From Candidatus Angelobacter sp. (GTDB taxonomy: Bacteria; Verrucomicrobiota; Verrucomicrobiia; Limisphaerales; AV2), in NCBI GenBank assembly GCA_035607015.1, contig DATNDF010000362.1, positions 1-33,373 of the forward strand: a stretch of DNA of 33,373 nt, given 5' to 3'. This document shows, in pieces, positions 1-7,951 of the stretch. The notes under the pieces are model-generated. The model was not told where the DNA came from. It made no database searches and saw nothing but the letters and a program-made list of their open reading frames with translations. Within the stretch, counting starts at the first letter, position 1, and every line of letters begins with the position of its first letter. The translations under genes were made by a program, and so were the position numbers.

Positions 1-1363
1 CTCGCCGAACACGACGCAGCAAACCCGCAGTCAAGTCCGGCAACCACGCATTCCAGGCGCGCAACGCGTGGGCCGTCAAATCCGGCGCACTTCTATCGAA
101 TGGCAGATTCGTCCAGCCACGACAAAACGTCGGGATACCGCCGTCGCTGTTTTGGACTTCGAGCAACCATGTGACGCCGGCGATGGCTGAATCAATTACT
201 TCACGCCTCCTCGCTTGCACGACCGGCTCGCCGGGCTGCGGCGATCCTACCCAGAGATTGCGCAACGTCAGCAACGCTCCGGCGGTGTCGTCAGCGTCCG
301 GCACGCCCCCTGGCAGATCGGTCCACGCCCAGCCGCCGGGCGCGGCATTCGTGTAAGGTTGAACGTCGCGATATTGTTGTTTCACAAGCCAGTCGCCAAT
401 TGCGTGGCGTTCGTCGAGTGGAAGTTGAAAAGACGGGTCGTTCGCCAAGGCATTAACCGAGAGAGTCGTCACCCATGTCGCGAGGTTGGTGTCAATCGGC
501 CAACTGCCGTCGGCGAGTTGCGACGCCACGAGAAACTCGACTCCCTTCTTCGTCACTGGATGATTGACCTGCCCGCTGCCCGCGAGACTCATCACGACAA
601 AGCTTGTAAGCGGAGTGGCTTCGAGAAATCCGCCGCTCGACGGTTGAATGTCGGTGAGCACATCGAGTGTTCGCGCTCGCGTCAGATTGCGGACAATGCG
701 AGCGACCGGATTTCGCGACGGTAAATGATGGTGCCGCGCCTGTCCGATGGCGATGAGGGCGGGCAACGCATAACTGACGACCGGCAGGCGCAACGCGGCG
801 AAGAATTGGTGGGGCAGCGCAGCCAGTTCGAACGGCAATGGCAATACCCATTTCCAAGCAGCCGCGCCCGAGCTGAGTCGTCCGCTCAACGCGCACGTCG
901 TCAGAATCGGGACGGAAAAGGTGCGGTCCTCGCCGTAACGGGCGATGATGGCGGGCGCGAGTTTCTCCGGTGTGATGCCCCCGGCGCGTCCAGCCAGCCA
1001 GCGCTCCGCGCCCTTCACGACCCCGCGATACTTTTCGTCCGCGCCAGGCACGACGCCGAACGCCGCCCAGCAAAGCGTCGTGGTACTGATGTTGCTGAAA
1101 CTGAGAGTCGTGTCGCCCCAGCCGCCGTCGGTGTTGACGTGTCGCGCGAGCCAGTCGAGACCTTGGGAAATGCGCAGCGCCGGGTATGAAGTGCGGAGCG
1201 ATTGATTGTGCTTTTCAGCAAGAGCGAGGGCGCAGATCGCGGTCGCCGTGGAAAGCGCACTGCTTGAGAGTTCACCGACCCAATGACCGACCGCAGGGCG
1301 CGCCGCCAACAATTCTTTGCGCGCCGTTTCAAGCGCATTGCGAAGTCGCGTGGAAAAGTCCAA
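1..1363 (-). CDS. Squalene-hopene-cyclase-like class II terpene cyclase (partial, C-terminus off the window)
   Basis: The minus strand is open without a stop from about 1400 to the left edge and gives about 454 residues. It reads like the squalene-hopene cyclase family, which cyclises linear triterpenes or prenyl chains at the membrane. The class II protonation motif DXDD is present as PDADDT (residues 356-359, bases 287-298), close to the position usual for the family. QW-type alpha/alpha-barrel repeats are visible: HWVGEL near residue 27, DGGWGDT near 79, ADGSWP, GGWAW before the DXDD, and QNSDGGIPTF after it, followed by DLTAHALRAW. No ATG exists near the 5' end. I chose TTG at 1363, preceded by GGGA, because the translation from there begins LRNALETARKELL, like cyclase N-termini. 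It lies 43 bp downstream of the DCC gene and is probably co-transcribed with it. The substrate (squalene or another isoprenoid) cannot be read from this part. Confidence 0.85.
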   Translation of the reverse strand, partial: MDFSTRLRNALETARKELLAARPAVGHWVGELSSSALSTATAICALALAEKHNQSLRTSYPALRISQGLDWLARHVNTDGGWGDTTLSFSNISTTTLCWAAFGVVPGADEKYRGVVKGAERWLAGRAGGITPEKLAPAIIARYGEDRTFSVPILTTCALSGRLSSGAAAWKWVLPLPFELAALPHQFFAALRLPVVSYALPALIAIGQARHHHLPSRNPVARIVRNLTRARTLDVLTDIQPSSGGFLEATPLTSFVVMSLAGSGQVNHPVTKKGVEFLVASQLADGSWPIDTNLATWVTTLSVNALANDPSFQLPLDERHAIGDWLVKQQYRDVQPYTNAAPGGWAWTDLPGGVPDADDTAGALLTLRNLWVGSPQPGEPVVQARRREVIDSAIAGVTWLLEVQNSDGGIPTFCRGWTNLPFDRSAPDLTAHALRAWNAWLPDLTAGLLRRVRR

Positions 1364-1406
1364 GACGAAAAATCCCGGTGCGCGTTCGGCGGTTTGCCGA
1401 CTCGCC

Positions 1407-1841
1407 TCAAGGCTTGCTGTTCGCTGGCTCGATTGCCTTGTCGCGTCTGCGTTCCGGCAGAATCGCACAAGCTTCCTTGCAGCCGAAAACTTTGCTGAGC
1501 ACGTAACGGTTGCGGCTGACCCAGGTATAAATTCTCTCCGCAATCCAGATCACGCCGGGTATCCAGAGGATCAGCGCCAACGGCACGAGCAGGGGCATCC
1601 GCAGGCCGATGTAGCGGAAGCAGCGCGCGCCCCGATAGACTTTCCGGTCCGGCGTCACGCAGTGTATGGCCGCAGACAAATCCTCCGCTGTCAGGTCGGG
1701 CGCAATTTCCTTCGCCCGCGGGTTGGACATCGGCAGGAGCGACGCGACGTTGAACCAGTCGAGCCATGACAACGCGCGCATTTGAAACGTGCACATCGGG
1801 CACTGGTCGTCGTAGAGCACGATGTTGGTCACTGCTTTCAT
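1407..1841 (-). CDS. DCC family thiol-disulfide oxidoreductase-like protein (DUF393)
   Basis: A 144-residue protein whose N-terminus carries the family signature YDDQCPMCTFQMRAL: a thioredoxin-like strand followed by CxxC (DxxCPMC). DUF393/DCC proteins are small putative thiol-disulfide oxidoreductases of poorly defined substrate. A hydrophobic stretch around residues 80-105 (LLVPLALILWIPGVIWIAERIY) suggests membrane association, common in the family. ATG at 1841 was preferred over an upstream in-frame ATG at 1895, because the conserved strand VTNIVLYDD begins immediately after it and a promoter-like element lies between the two. It precedes the terpene cyclase on the same strand and is divergent from the type III PKS operon. 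A redox role in the same pathway is inference only. Confidence 0.85.
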   Translation of the reverse strand: MKAVTNIVLYDDQCPMCTFQMRALSWLDWFNVASLLPMSNPRAKEIAPDLTAEDLSAAIHCVTPDRKVYRGARCFRYIGLRMPLLVPLALILWIPGVIWIAERIYTWVSRNRYVLSKVFGCKEACAILPERRRDKAIEPANSKP

Positions 1842-1850
1842 CCGCGCGCA

Positions 1851-1879
1851 ATCTAACGCGCTTTGCCCGGGACCGTCAA
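1851..1879 (-). promoter_or_regulatory. Candidate sigma-70 promoter for the DCC-cyclase transcript
   Basis: Read on the minus strand, TTGACG (1879-1874) is followed after exactly 17 bp by TTAGAT (1856-1851). The -35 box matches 5 of 6 consensus bases; the -10 box is weaker. The DCC ATG lies only 10 nt beyond the -10 element, so the message would have almost no 5' leader. The call rests on sequence match and placement only. Confidence 0.45.
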
Positions 1880-1955
1880 ATACCGTGGTGGGCATTAATT
1901 TGGGCCGGACCGATTGTCGCTGGCGCGGGTGAACGCAGTTAAGCTAAATTCCGGC

Positions 1956-3014
1956 ATGTTCATCATTGGACTGGGGACGGCGACGCCGCCGAATCGTTAC
2001 GCGCAGAGCGAATGTTGGGAGGCGTTACGGGCCGCGAAACAGTTTTCGCAGCTTACAGGCCGGTCGAAGGCGATCCTGAAAAAGGTTTTGCTGGGCGACA
2101 ACGGCATTGCCACGCGGTATCTGGCGCTCGACCCACTTGACGAAGCGTTCGATTTAACTCCTGATGCATTGCATTCCCGGTTTACAAAGCACGCCCCGGC
2201 CATGGCGGCGCAAGCAGCAACCTCGGCTTTGAAGGATGCGTCGCTGCAACCAGACGCCATCGATGCCGTAATCGTCAGCACGTGTACGGGATATTTGTGT
2301 CCGGGTTTGACCAGTTACACTACCGAGCGTCTCGCCTTGCGTCCCGATGTGTTGACACTCGACCTCGTCGGGCAGGGTTGCGGCGCAGCCCTCCCGAACC
2401 TGAGGGCCGCCGAAGCTCTGGTGTCGTCGGGGCGGTGCGGGAAGGTTTTGTCGGTATGCGTCGAAGTTTGCAGCGCGGCGTTCTACCTCGACAACGATCC
2501 GGGGGTGCTGATCAGCGCGTGCTTGTTTGGCGACGGCGCGGGCGCGGCGGTTTTGTCGAACAAGCCCGCGCCGGGCAAACGCGGCATTGAATGGAAGACG
2601 GCCGATTCCATTCTAAGCCCGGAAGACCGCGATTATCTGCGGTTTGAGTACCGCAACGGGATGCTGAGGAACATACTTTCGCGGCAGGTGCCGGCGCTGG
2701 CGGCAAAGCACGCGGGACGATTGCTCGCCCGGATGTTGGCGAATTCCGGCGCGTCCCGCACGCAAATCTCTGGCTGGATTCTTCATGCGGGTGGACGCGA
2801 AGTCCTGCTGGCCATGCAGGAGAGACTTGGATTGACGGAAAGGGATTTGCGCTGGAGCGGGGCGGTGTTGCAGGAATTCGGCAATCTAAGCAGTCCATTT
2901 GTCTATTTCGTGCTGCAGGCCGCACTGTCGGAGAATGCTCCCGGTGGGCTGTGGTGGATATCGTCGTTCGGCGCGGGATTCAGTTGCCACGGCGCGCTGC
3001 TGGGAGTGGAATGA
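1956..3014 (+). CDS. Type III polyketide synthase (chalcone/stilbene synthase superfamily)
   Basis: A 352-residue homodimer-type ketosynthase that would condense an acyl-CoA starter with malonyl-CoA units to make a pyrone, resorcinol or related phenol. The catalytic triad of the superfamily is complete: Cys142 in LVGQGCGAALPNLRAAEAL, His277 in WILHAGGREVL, and Asn310 in EFGNLSSPFVYFVL. The N-terminus (MFIIGLGTATPPNRYAQSE) and the C-terminal SFGAGFSCHGALL glycine-rich loop are also typical. ATG 1956 was chosen because the family begins right there; an upstream in-frame TTG at 1914 adds 14 residues with no family resemblance. It heads an operon with a methyltransferase (69 bp downstream) and a flavoprotein. 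Starter unit and product cannot be deduced. Confidence 0.93.
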   Translation: MFIIGLGTATPPNRYAQSECWEALRAAKQFSQLTGRSKAILKKVLLGDNGIATRYLALDPLDEAFDLTPDALHSRFTKHAPAMAAQAATSALKDASLQPDAIDAVIVSTCTGYLCPGLTSYTTERLALRPDVLTLDLVGQGCGAALPNLRAAEALVSSGRCGKVLSVCVEVCSAAFYLDNDPGVLISACLFGDGAGAAVLSNKPAPGKRGIEWKTADSILSPEDRDYLRFEYRNGMLRNILSRQVPALAAKHAGRLLARMLANSGASRTQISGWILHAGGREVLLAMQERLGLTERDLRWSGAVLQEFGNLSSPFVYFVLQAALSENAPGGLWWISSFGAGFSCHGALLGVE

Positions 3015-3082
3015 TACCTGTAGAGTCACTCGCGCCTACGATATTCCGGGACACCCCGGCGTCCATGGCCGGTTGACTGAAG

Positions 3083-3793
3083 ATGGAACGACTCGTCGAA
3101 CCGGAACTGTTGGACGGGCTCCCGGCAGATGACCCGCGGGCGATCCGTTCGCGTCGTGACCTTCGTCGCGTCAACGCGCTGATGGGCAATGCCCGCGTTC
3201 TCGGCTCGGCATTGCGGGAAACGTTTATCCGTACGCCGCCGAAGCGCATCGCGGATTTGGGCGCCGGCGACGGAACTTTGATGTTAAGACTCGCGCGAAA
3301 CCTCCCTGCTCAATGGCGCGATGTGGAATTGGTGCTGGTGGACCGGCAGGCGATCATCAGCGATGAAACCCGACGCCAATTCGAGGCATTATCGTGGAGG
3401 GTCAAATTTATCGCGGCCGAGGTAACGGAGTGGCTGACCCAGTCCTCGCATGACCGGGTGGACCTGATCACTGCCAACCTGTTCCTGCATCACTTTTCCG
3501 AAACCGGGCTGCGCCAAATCCTGAGCCTGGTGGCGGAGCGAACCGATTGCTTCCTTGCCTGCGATCCGAGGCGTTATCCCGCAGCGATGCGGGCGAGCCG
3601 ATGGCTCTGGCTCATCGGTTGCGGCAGCGTCACCCGCCACGACGCGGCGGTGAGCATTCGCGCCGGATTTGACCGCCGCGAACTTTCAGCGCTGTGGCCA
3701 GCAGACGCGAACTGGCACATACGGGAAGCAGCCGTCGGGTTGTTCAGCCATTGTTTTCAAGCGCATCGCCGTGATGGTCGCGCGAACCCGTGA
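3083..3793 (+). CDS. Class I SAM-dependent methyltransferase of the type III PKS operon
   Basis: A 236-residue protein with the Rossmann SAM-binding motif I as ADLGAGDGTL (residues 57-66), an acidic strand end ELVLVDRQ (motif II), and DLITANLFLHHF (motif IV region). The C-terminal part (SRWLWLIGCGSVTRHDAAVSIRAGF) resembles methyltransferases I associate with bacterial type III PKS operons. It most likely methylates the polyketide, on carbon or oxygen, but the target atom cannot be told. Its stop overlaps the next gene by 4 bp (GTGA), so the two are probably translationally coupled. Confidence 0.85.
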   Translation: MERLVEPELLDGLPADDPRAIRSRRDLRRVNALMGNARVLGSALRETFIRTPPKRIADLGAGDGTLMLRLARNLPAQWRDVELVLVDRQAIISDETRRQFEALSWRVKFIAAEVTEWLTQSSHDRVDLITANLFLHHFSETGLRQILSLVAERTDCFLACDPRRYPAAMRASRWLWLIGCGSVTRHDAAVSIRAGFDRRELSALWPADANWHIREAAVGLFSHCFQAHRRDGRANP

Positions 3794-4833
3794 TCGCCAT
3801 GCGTTCGATCACAATCATCGGGGGAGGGTTGGCTGGACTGACGCTGGGGATCGGCCTGCGACAGCGCCAGGTACCTGTGACTGTCTGGGAGGCAGGACGC
3901 ATTCCGCGGCATCGTGTCTGCGGTGAGTTTATAAATGGGCGCGGGCTGGCGGCCTTTGAACCTCCAGGGTTGCTGGATATTCTCAGGGGGGCGGGGGCCC
4001 GCCCCGCCACAACAGCGGCATTTTTTTTGGAGAATCGCAGCCTGTCGGTTCGAACCCTGCCGCGCCCGGCTTTTTGCATTTCAAGGTTCAAGCTCGATGG
4101 CGATCTGGCCGAAAGGTTCTGCAAAACCGGCGGTGTGTTGCGTTGCGAAACGCAAAGGCGGGAGCAGAAATTCACCGAAGGTGTTGTGCGGTCCACCGGC
4201 CGCCGCGCTCAGGCAACGGAGCAAGGCTGGCGCTGGTTTGGAGTGAAGGCGCATGTTGTCAACGTCCCCCTCGTCGCGGACCTGGAGATGCATTTTTTGA
4301 GCAACGGTTACGCCGGTCTGTGCCGGATCAGCGACGATGAAGTCAATGTATGCGGATTGTTTCGCCGGAGAAAGGGTGATGGTGAAGAACGCCGGGACCT
4401 GGTCGATCGGTTGCGGGGCAACCCGGGGTCATTGCTCTACCAGCGCCTCTCCTCCGCCCGTTGGAACCGCGCATCTTTTTGCACGGTCGGGGGGTTGTCG
4501 CTACGTCCGCGCCGGGCGGCCGATCTTGAGGAATTCTGCATTGGCGACGCGCTCACAATGATTGCGCCGGTGACAGGCAATGGAATATCCATGGCATTCG
4601 AGTCCGCTGGACTTGCGGTGGAACCGTTGACCTCCTACGCGCGCGGCGACTCAACCTGGGACGAGGCAAAAGGAAAACACGCGGAGCAGTGTGACGCGTC
4701 ATTCGGCCGGAGATTGCGATGGTCCGCCCTGGTGCAACGCACATTGTTTTTCCCGGTCCTTCGTCACTTTATTCTCCCGGCCGTGCTGCGGAGCGAATCG
4801 AACTGGCGGTTTTTGTTCAACATGACGCGATAG
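3790..4833 (+). CDS. FAD-dependent oxidoreductase, geranylgeranyl reductase/monooxygenase type
   Basis: A 347-residue flavoprotein. The N-terminal dinucleotide-binding motif is GGGLAGLTLGIGL (from residue 11), followed by an acidic VWEAGR and RHRVCGEFINGRG, a Cys-Gly-Glu arrangement typical of geranylgeranyl-reductase-like enzymes. The second FAD motif is GDALTMIAPVTGNGISMAFESAG (GD at residues 252-253). Such enzymes hydroxylate aromatic rings or reduce double bonds; in this operon oxidation of the polyketide ring to a quinone-like product is a reasonable inference. The GTG start at 3790 overlaps the methyltransferase stop by 4 bp; ATG at 3799 is an alternative that loses only three residues. 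It is the last gene of the operon; a weak hairpin followed by five Ts lies near 4845-4868. Confidence 0.88.
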   Translation: MIAMRSITIIGGGLAGLTLGIGLRQRQVPVTVWEAGRIPRHRVCGEFINGRGLAAFEPPGLLDILRGAGARPATTAAFFLENRSLSVRTLPRPAFCISRFKLDGDLAERFCKTGGVLRCETQRREQKFTEGVVRSTGRRAQATEQGWRWFGVKAHVVNVPLVADLEMHFLSNGYAGLCRISDDEVNVCGLFRRRKGDGEERRDLVDRLRGNPGSLLYQRLSSARWNRASFCTVGGLSLRPRRAADLEEFCIGDALTMIAPVTGNGISMAFESAGLAVEPLTSYARGDSTWDEAKGKHAEQCDASFGRRLRWSALVQRTLFFPVLRHFILPAVLRSESNWRFLFNMTR

Positions 4834-4962
4834 TTTTCCGGGATTGGTTGACCACGGGAACCGTTTTTCTGTCGCTTCCATGAATTCCAAGATGGCGGGC
4901 CCCGCAAAAGATTCCAACACTGTCCTGTGCCCGCCGTCAATTCTGGCATTGGAACGAAGCGC

Positions 4963-5000
4963 TGTCCGATTCGCGGACACGATCTTACAGAAAGCGGACA
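4963..5000 (+). promoter_or_regulatory. Candidate enhancer (UAS): TGTCCG-N5-CGGACA palindrome plus second half-site
   Basis: A perfect 6-5-6 palindrome, TGTCCG-ATTCG-CGGACA, lies at 4963-4979. A second, imperfect site at 4985-5000 ends in the same CGGACA half-site. The centres are about 21.5 bp apart, close to two helical turns. They sit about 75-95 bp upstream of the start expected from the sigma-54 element at 5041. This is the usual arrangement for a dimeric bacterial enhancer-binding protein; the identity of the protein is unknown. Confidence 0.5.
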
Positions 5001-5040
5001 GTAAAGGTTGAAACGCCCCGTCGAGGAGCGGCTTTTCCGC

Positions 5041-5056
5041 TGGCACTTCTGGTGCT
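5041..5056 (+). promoter_or_regulatory. Sigma-54-type -24/-12 promoter
   Basis: CTGGCACTTCTGGTGCTT contains the -24 box TGGCAC and the -12 box TGCT, with GG (5042-5043) and GC (5054-5055) exactly 10 bp apart as RpoN requires. It differs from the consensus at the base after TGGCAC and at one T before TGC. Transcription would start near 5067 and run into the small ORF at 5102 and then the hybrid histidine kinase at 5528. Confidence 0.55.
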
Positions 5057-5101
5057 TGGGAATGCTTACGAACTCGTCGTATCCCTGTCCGTTCGCCGCT
5101 G

Positions 5102-5356
5102 ATGGAAACGCTGGCGCAATACTCTGGTGAAGGGTTCACCAGGTTCAGGAATTCCGGCGATCATGTTGCGAGCAAAAAAATGTTCATGTCTGTATATCAG
5201 AAACAGCATTTGCAGGTTCAATTCCTGAAATTCGGCGTGGACCACAACGGCATTATCGTGCCGATCCTGAAGCGCGGCAAAGGCAACTTTGTTCAGTTGC
5301 CGCCTGTGGCCAAGCGCGCGAATGCCCAGGGTAAAAACTCCCCGCCATCGCGTTAG
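5102..5356 (+). CDS. Possible small hypothetical protein
   Basis: An 84-codon open frame just downstream of the sigma-54 element. I do not recognise the family. It is basic, with no signal peptide or membrane segment; the central part reads QVQFLKFGVDHNGIIVPILK. Codons in the second half end mostly in G or C, like the neighbours, which mildly favours a real coding sequence, but there is no clear ribosome-binding site. An internal ATG at 5180 would give a shorter product. It could equally be chance or a gene relic. Confidence 0.35.
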   Translation: METLAQYSGEGFTRFRNSGDHVASKKMFMSVYQKQHLQVQFLKFGVDHNGIIVPILKRGKGNFVQLPPVAKRANAQGKNSPPSR

Positions 5357-5527
5357 CGTGCGTTGCGGGCAAAGCTCGATTCGGGTTCAGCATTGATCCC
5401 TCGCCCAGGTTGGTGAGCGCGAAGCGAGAAAGCCCTGTGTGCCGGCTGGTGATGCCTGACCGCTCGCCACGACGGACCGGGCTGGCTGAAACTCCGGCGG
5501 CTTTCCCCCGCCAACAAAAGCAAAAAC

Positions 5528-7750
5528 GTGAACGACATTATCGGATTCGACCTGTATTTCCCCCGGGAGTCTCTCAAGGCGGCGTTAATTGATTCCTTTT
5601 TGAGCGTCAGCGTTCTGGTGGGTATTTTTTCCTACCTCAACCGCTACACCAAACGGCGCTACTTCAGTTTCTGGACCGTGGCGTGGCTCTTCCACGCCAT
5701 CTGGCTGGGGTTGTGCATCGCTTCTGTGAACGTGCGCGAAACCCCGTCGTTGATCATGATGAAACAGTGGTGCATTGGCGCTTCGGCGGTGTTCCTGCTG
5801 TGGGGAAGCGCTTCGTTTCTGCGTCAGCGGACGAAACCGTCCCAGCTCGCGCTCTTCCTCGCATTCCTGTTCCTCTGGGGTTATGTGGGCGCTTACCAGT
5901 TGGACAGCCCGCTGCAAACACAGTTGCCGGTGTTTGTGCTGGTGGGTCTGGCGAGTCTGATGACCGGCTGGTGTTTTTTCAAATTTCGCGCGCAAAACCC
6001 TTTTCTTGGCGCAGGTCTGCTGGCCTGCGGCTTCGCTTTGTGGGGAATTTACATCGGCGCGTACCCGTTTTTTCAGGGCTCCGACCAACTGATCAGCTCG
6101 GGCTATTTTATTTCGGCAGTGCTCCAGCTTTTTATCGCGGTGAGCATGATCATCCTGGCGCTGGAGGAGGTTCGGCACACGAACCACCGGGCGTTTCAGA
6201 GGATCCGTACCTACAAAACAAAAACCGACTTTCTGCAAAAAAAAGTCCTCTCCACCGAGGAACGCTATCGCAGCCTGTTCGACCAGGCCAGCGAGGGCAT
6301 CGTCATTGCCGACGCGGAGGACCTGCGGATTCTTGAGTTGAATCAGACGGCGAAGCGGCTCCTGGGGATTAACCATGCCGACTCCAATGCGTTGTCGAGC
6401 TTTTGTCAGCTGCATCCGGAGCCACAACCGTCACCTCAGACCGGGCCCGAGTGGTTCGCCGCGATCTGCCGCCACCGCCACTTGAACCTGGTGCGGCGCG
6501 ACGGCGGAGCCACGCCGACGGAGGCGGACGGGGCGCCGATCAGTTTTGAAGGCCGCGCCGCCTACCAGTTCTTTTTGCGCGAACTGACCGAACGCGCGCG
6601 CCTGGAACAACAGCTTCGCCAGGCGGAAAAATTATCCGCACTTGGGCAGATGATTTCCGGGGTGGCCCACGAATTAAACAACCCTCTGGCGGTCATCAAA
6701 GGGTACCTTGAACTCATCCTCCGCCGGGACGAATTGAAGATGCAAACGCGAACCGACCTCGAAAAGGTTGCGAATGAAAGCAACCGCGCCGCCAAACTTG
6801 TGAACAATTTTCTTTCCTTTGCGCGCGAACAGCCAACACACCGCGAGGCGGTGGATTTGAACGAACTGGTCAAACGCGTGGCAGAGTTGCGCCGACTGGA
6901 CCTGCAGAACAGCCGGGTGGAACTGCGGCTGCACCTCGACCCGGAATTGCCTTCGACCCACGCCGACCCTGACCAGATTCAGCAGGTGCTGGTCAACCTG
7001 CTTAACAACTCAATTCATGCGCTCTCGGAAACGCCGCGACCGGGGCGGGTGCAGATTTCCACACAACGAAAAGAGGACACCGTCAAGATCACGGTGGAGG
7101 ACAACGGCCCCGGGGTTCCGCCGGAAGTGTTGCCCTACATTTTCGAGCCGTTCTTCACCACCAAGGACGTCGGCAAAGGGACCGGGCTTGGGTTATCGAT
7201 CGCCCACAGCATTCTGGCCGATCACGGCGGAAGGATCGCCTACGAGCCGTCGGCGATCGGGGGCGCCGGTTTTGTTCTCGAATTGCCCGTTGTCAGTCCT
7301 GACATCGAAGCGGACTCCCCGGCTCAACCCGCTGTGTTGCCCGCGTGTAATGATGCTCCAGCCGAACGCTCCGCGCGGATTCTCGTGCTTGATGACGAAC
7401 AGGCAATCGCGGAATTGCTTGGTGAAATGCTCGGACTGCTCGGCCATTCCACTACGTTATGCCATGCCCCGATGGACGCGTTGGAAATGATCGAGCGACG
7501 CGAGTTTGACCTGATCATTTCTGATTTTCGCATGCCGAAAATGAACGGCCAGGAGTTTTACCATCATGCCGTCCAGAAAAAACCGGAACTGGCGCGCCGG
7601 GTGGTCTTCCTGACCGGCGACGTGGTCAATGAGGAGACGCAGGCTTTTTTGCAATCCACCGGCAATCCTCATCTCTCCAAACCGTTCCAGCTCGCGCGCG
7701 TCGAGCGGATCGTGGAAGATATGCTGCAACAAAACGCGGCTGTCCCGTAA
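5528..7750 (+). CDS. Membrane-anchored hybrid histidine kinase (7TM-like sensor, PAS, HisKA, HATPase, receiver)
   Basis: A 740-residue hybrid sensor kinase. Residues 20-215 contain about six or seven hydrophobic segments forming a membrane sensor. A PAS domain follows (ERYRSLFDQASEGIVIADA, from about 240). The HisKA H-box is SGVAHELNNPLAVIKGY with phospho-acceptor His381. The ATPase domain shows the N box (NLLNNSIHAL, near 490), G1 (DNGPGVPP) and G2 (GKGTGLGLSIA, near 549). A C-terminal receiver (ILVLDDEQ, from about 616) carries the phospho-acceptor Asp666 in LIISDFRMPKMNG. No partner response regulator or output domain is encoded nearby, so the phosphate presumably passes to an unlinked protein. 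It starts at GTG 5528 with no evident Shine-Dalgarno sequence. The upstream sigma-54-like element could place it in an RpoN regulon. Confidence 0.93.
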   Translation: MNDIIGFDLYFPRESLKAALIDSFLSVSVLVGIFSYLNRYTKRRYFSFWTVAWLFHAIWLGLCIASVNVRETPSLIMMKQWCIGASAVFLLWGSASFLRQRTKPSQLALFLAFLFLWGYVGAYQLDSPLQTQLPVFVLVGLASLMTGWCFFKFRAQNPFLGAGLLACGFALWGIYIGAYPFFQGSDQLISSGYFISAVLQLFIAVSMIILALEEVRHTNHRAFQRIRTYKTKTDFLQKKVLSTEERYRSLFDQASEGIVIADAEDLRILELNQTAKRLLGINHADSNALSSFCQLHPEPQPSPQTGPEWFAAICRHRHLNLVRRDGGATPTEADGAPISFEGRAAYQFFLRELTERARLEQQLRQAEKLSALGQMISGVAHELNNPLAVIKGYLELILRRDELKMQTRTDLEKVANESNRAAKLVNNFLSFAREQPTHREAVDLNELVKRVAELRRLDLQNSRVELRLHLDPELPSTHADPDQIQQVLVNLLNNSIHALSETPRPGRVQISTQRKEDTVKITVEDNGPGVPPEVLPYIFEPFFTTKDVGKGTGLGLSIAHSILADHGGRIAYEPSAIGGAGFVLELPVVSPDIEADSPAQPAVLPACNDAPAERSARILVLDDEQAIAELLGEMLGLLGHSTTLCHAPMDALEMIERREFDLIISDFRMPKMNGQEFYHHAVQKKPELARRVVFLTGDVVNEETQAFLQSTGNPHLSKPFQLARVERIVEDMLQQNAAVP

Positions 7751-7951
7751 ATCCGCCGGCCGGTTGCGCGGACGAAACCTGCGAATCTCTTGTTGACTCG
7801 CCGCGGCGGTTTGTAGCAACCTCGCCGCAGCACAAAGAACTTGCGGTGTCGGTGTCAGAAAGACAAATGTCAGTGAAGAAGTTCGACATTCAGTGATCCT
7901 GCCGGTGCAGAATCCCCCCACTGGGTTTTTTGAGCGGGACAACCAATAAGC

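Larger units (their letters stand above)
4834..5527. other. 694-bp region with no confident gene: sigma-54 promoter, palindromic sites, one possible small ORF
   Basis: Between the flavoprotein and the hybrid kinase there is no recognisable large gene. The region holds a TGTCC/GGACA palindrome pair (4963-5000), a sigma-54-like promoter (5041-5056), one possible 84-codon ORF (5102-5356), and a final 170 bp rich in short complementary segments just before the kinase. A minus-strand open frame across 4699-5139 is rejected because it overlaps the flavoprotein gene and resembles nothing. Confidence 0.6.

Noticed and set aside
492-1073. A 193-codon minus-strand frame inside the terpene cyclase
   Set aside because: The alternative minus frame encodes continuous cyclase motifs (DXDD, QW repeats); this one is an Arg-rich shadow.
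4880-5011. A 43-codon plus-strand frame starting at the ATG near 4880
   Set aside because: Too short, no ribosome-binding site, and it lies across the candidate UAS; no family resemblance.
4699-5139. A 146-codon minus-strand open frame after the flavoprotein
   Set aside because: It overlaps the end of the flavoprotein by 135 bp on the opposite strand, has no recognisable domain, and covers the sigma-54 element and palindromes.
7793-7819. TTGACT followed by TAGCAA as promoter of the RRM gene
   Set aside because: The spacer is only 15 bp and the -10 box is poor; it lies about 130 bp from the start codon, so support is insufficient.
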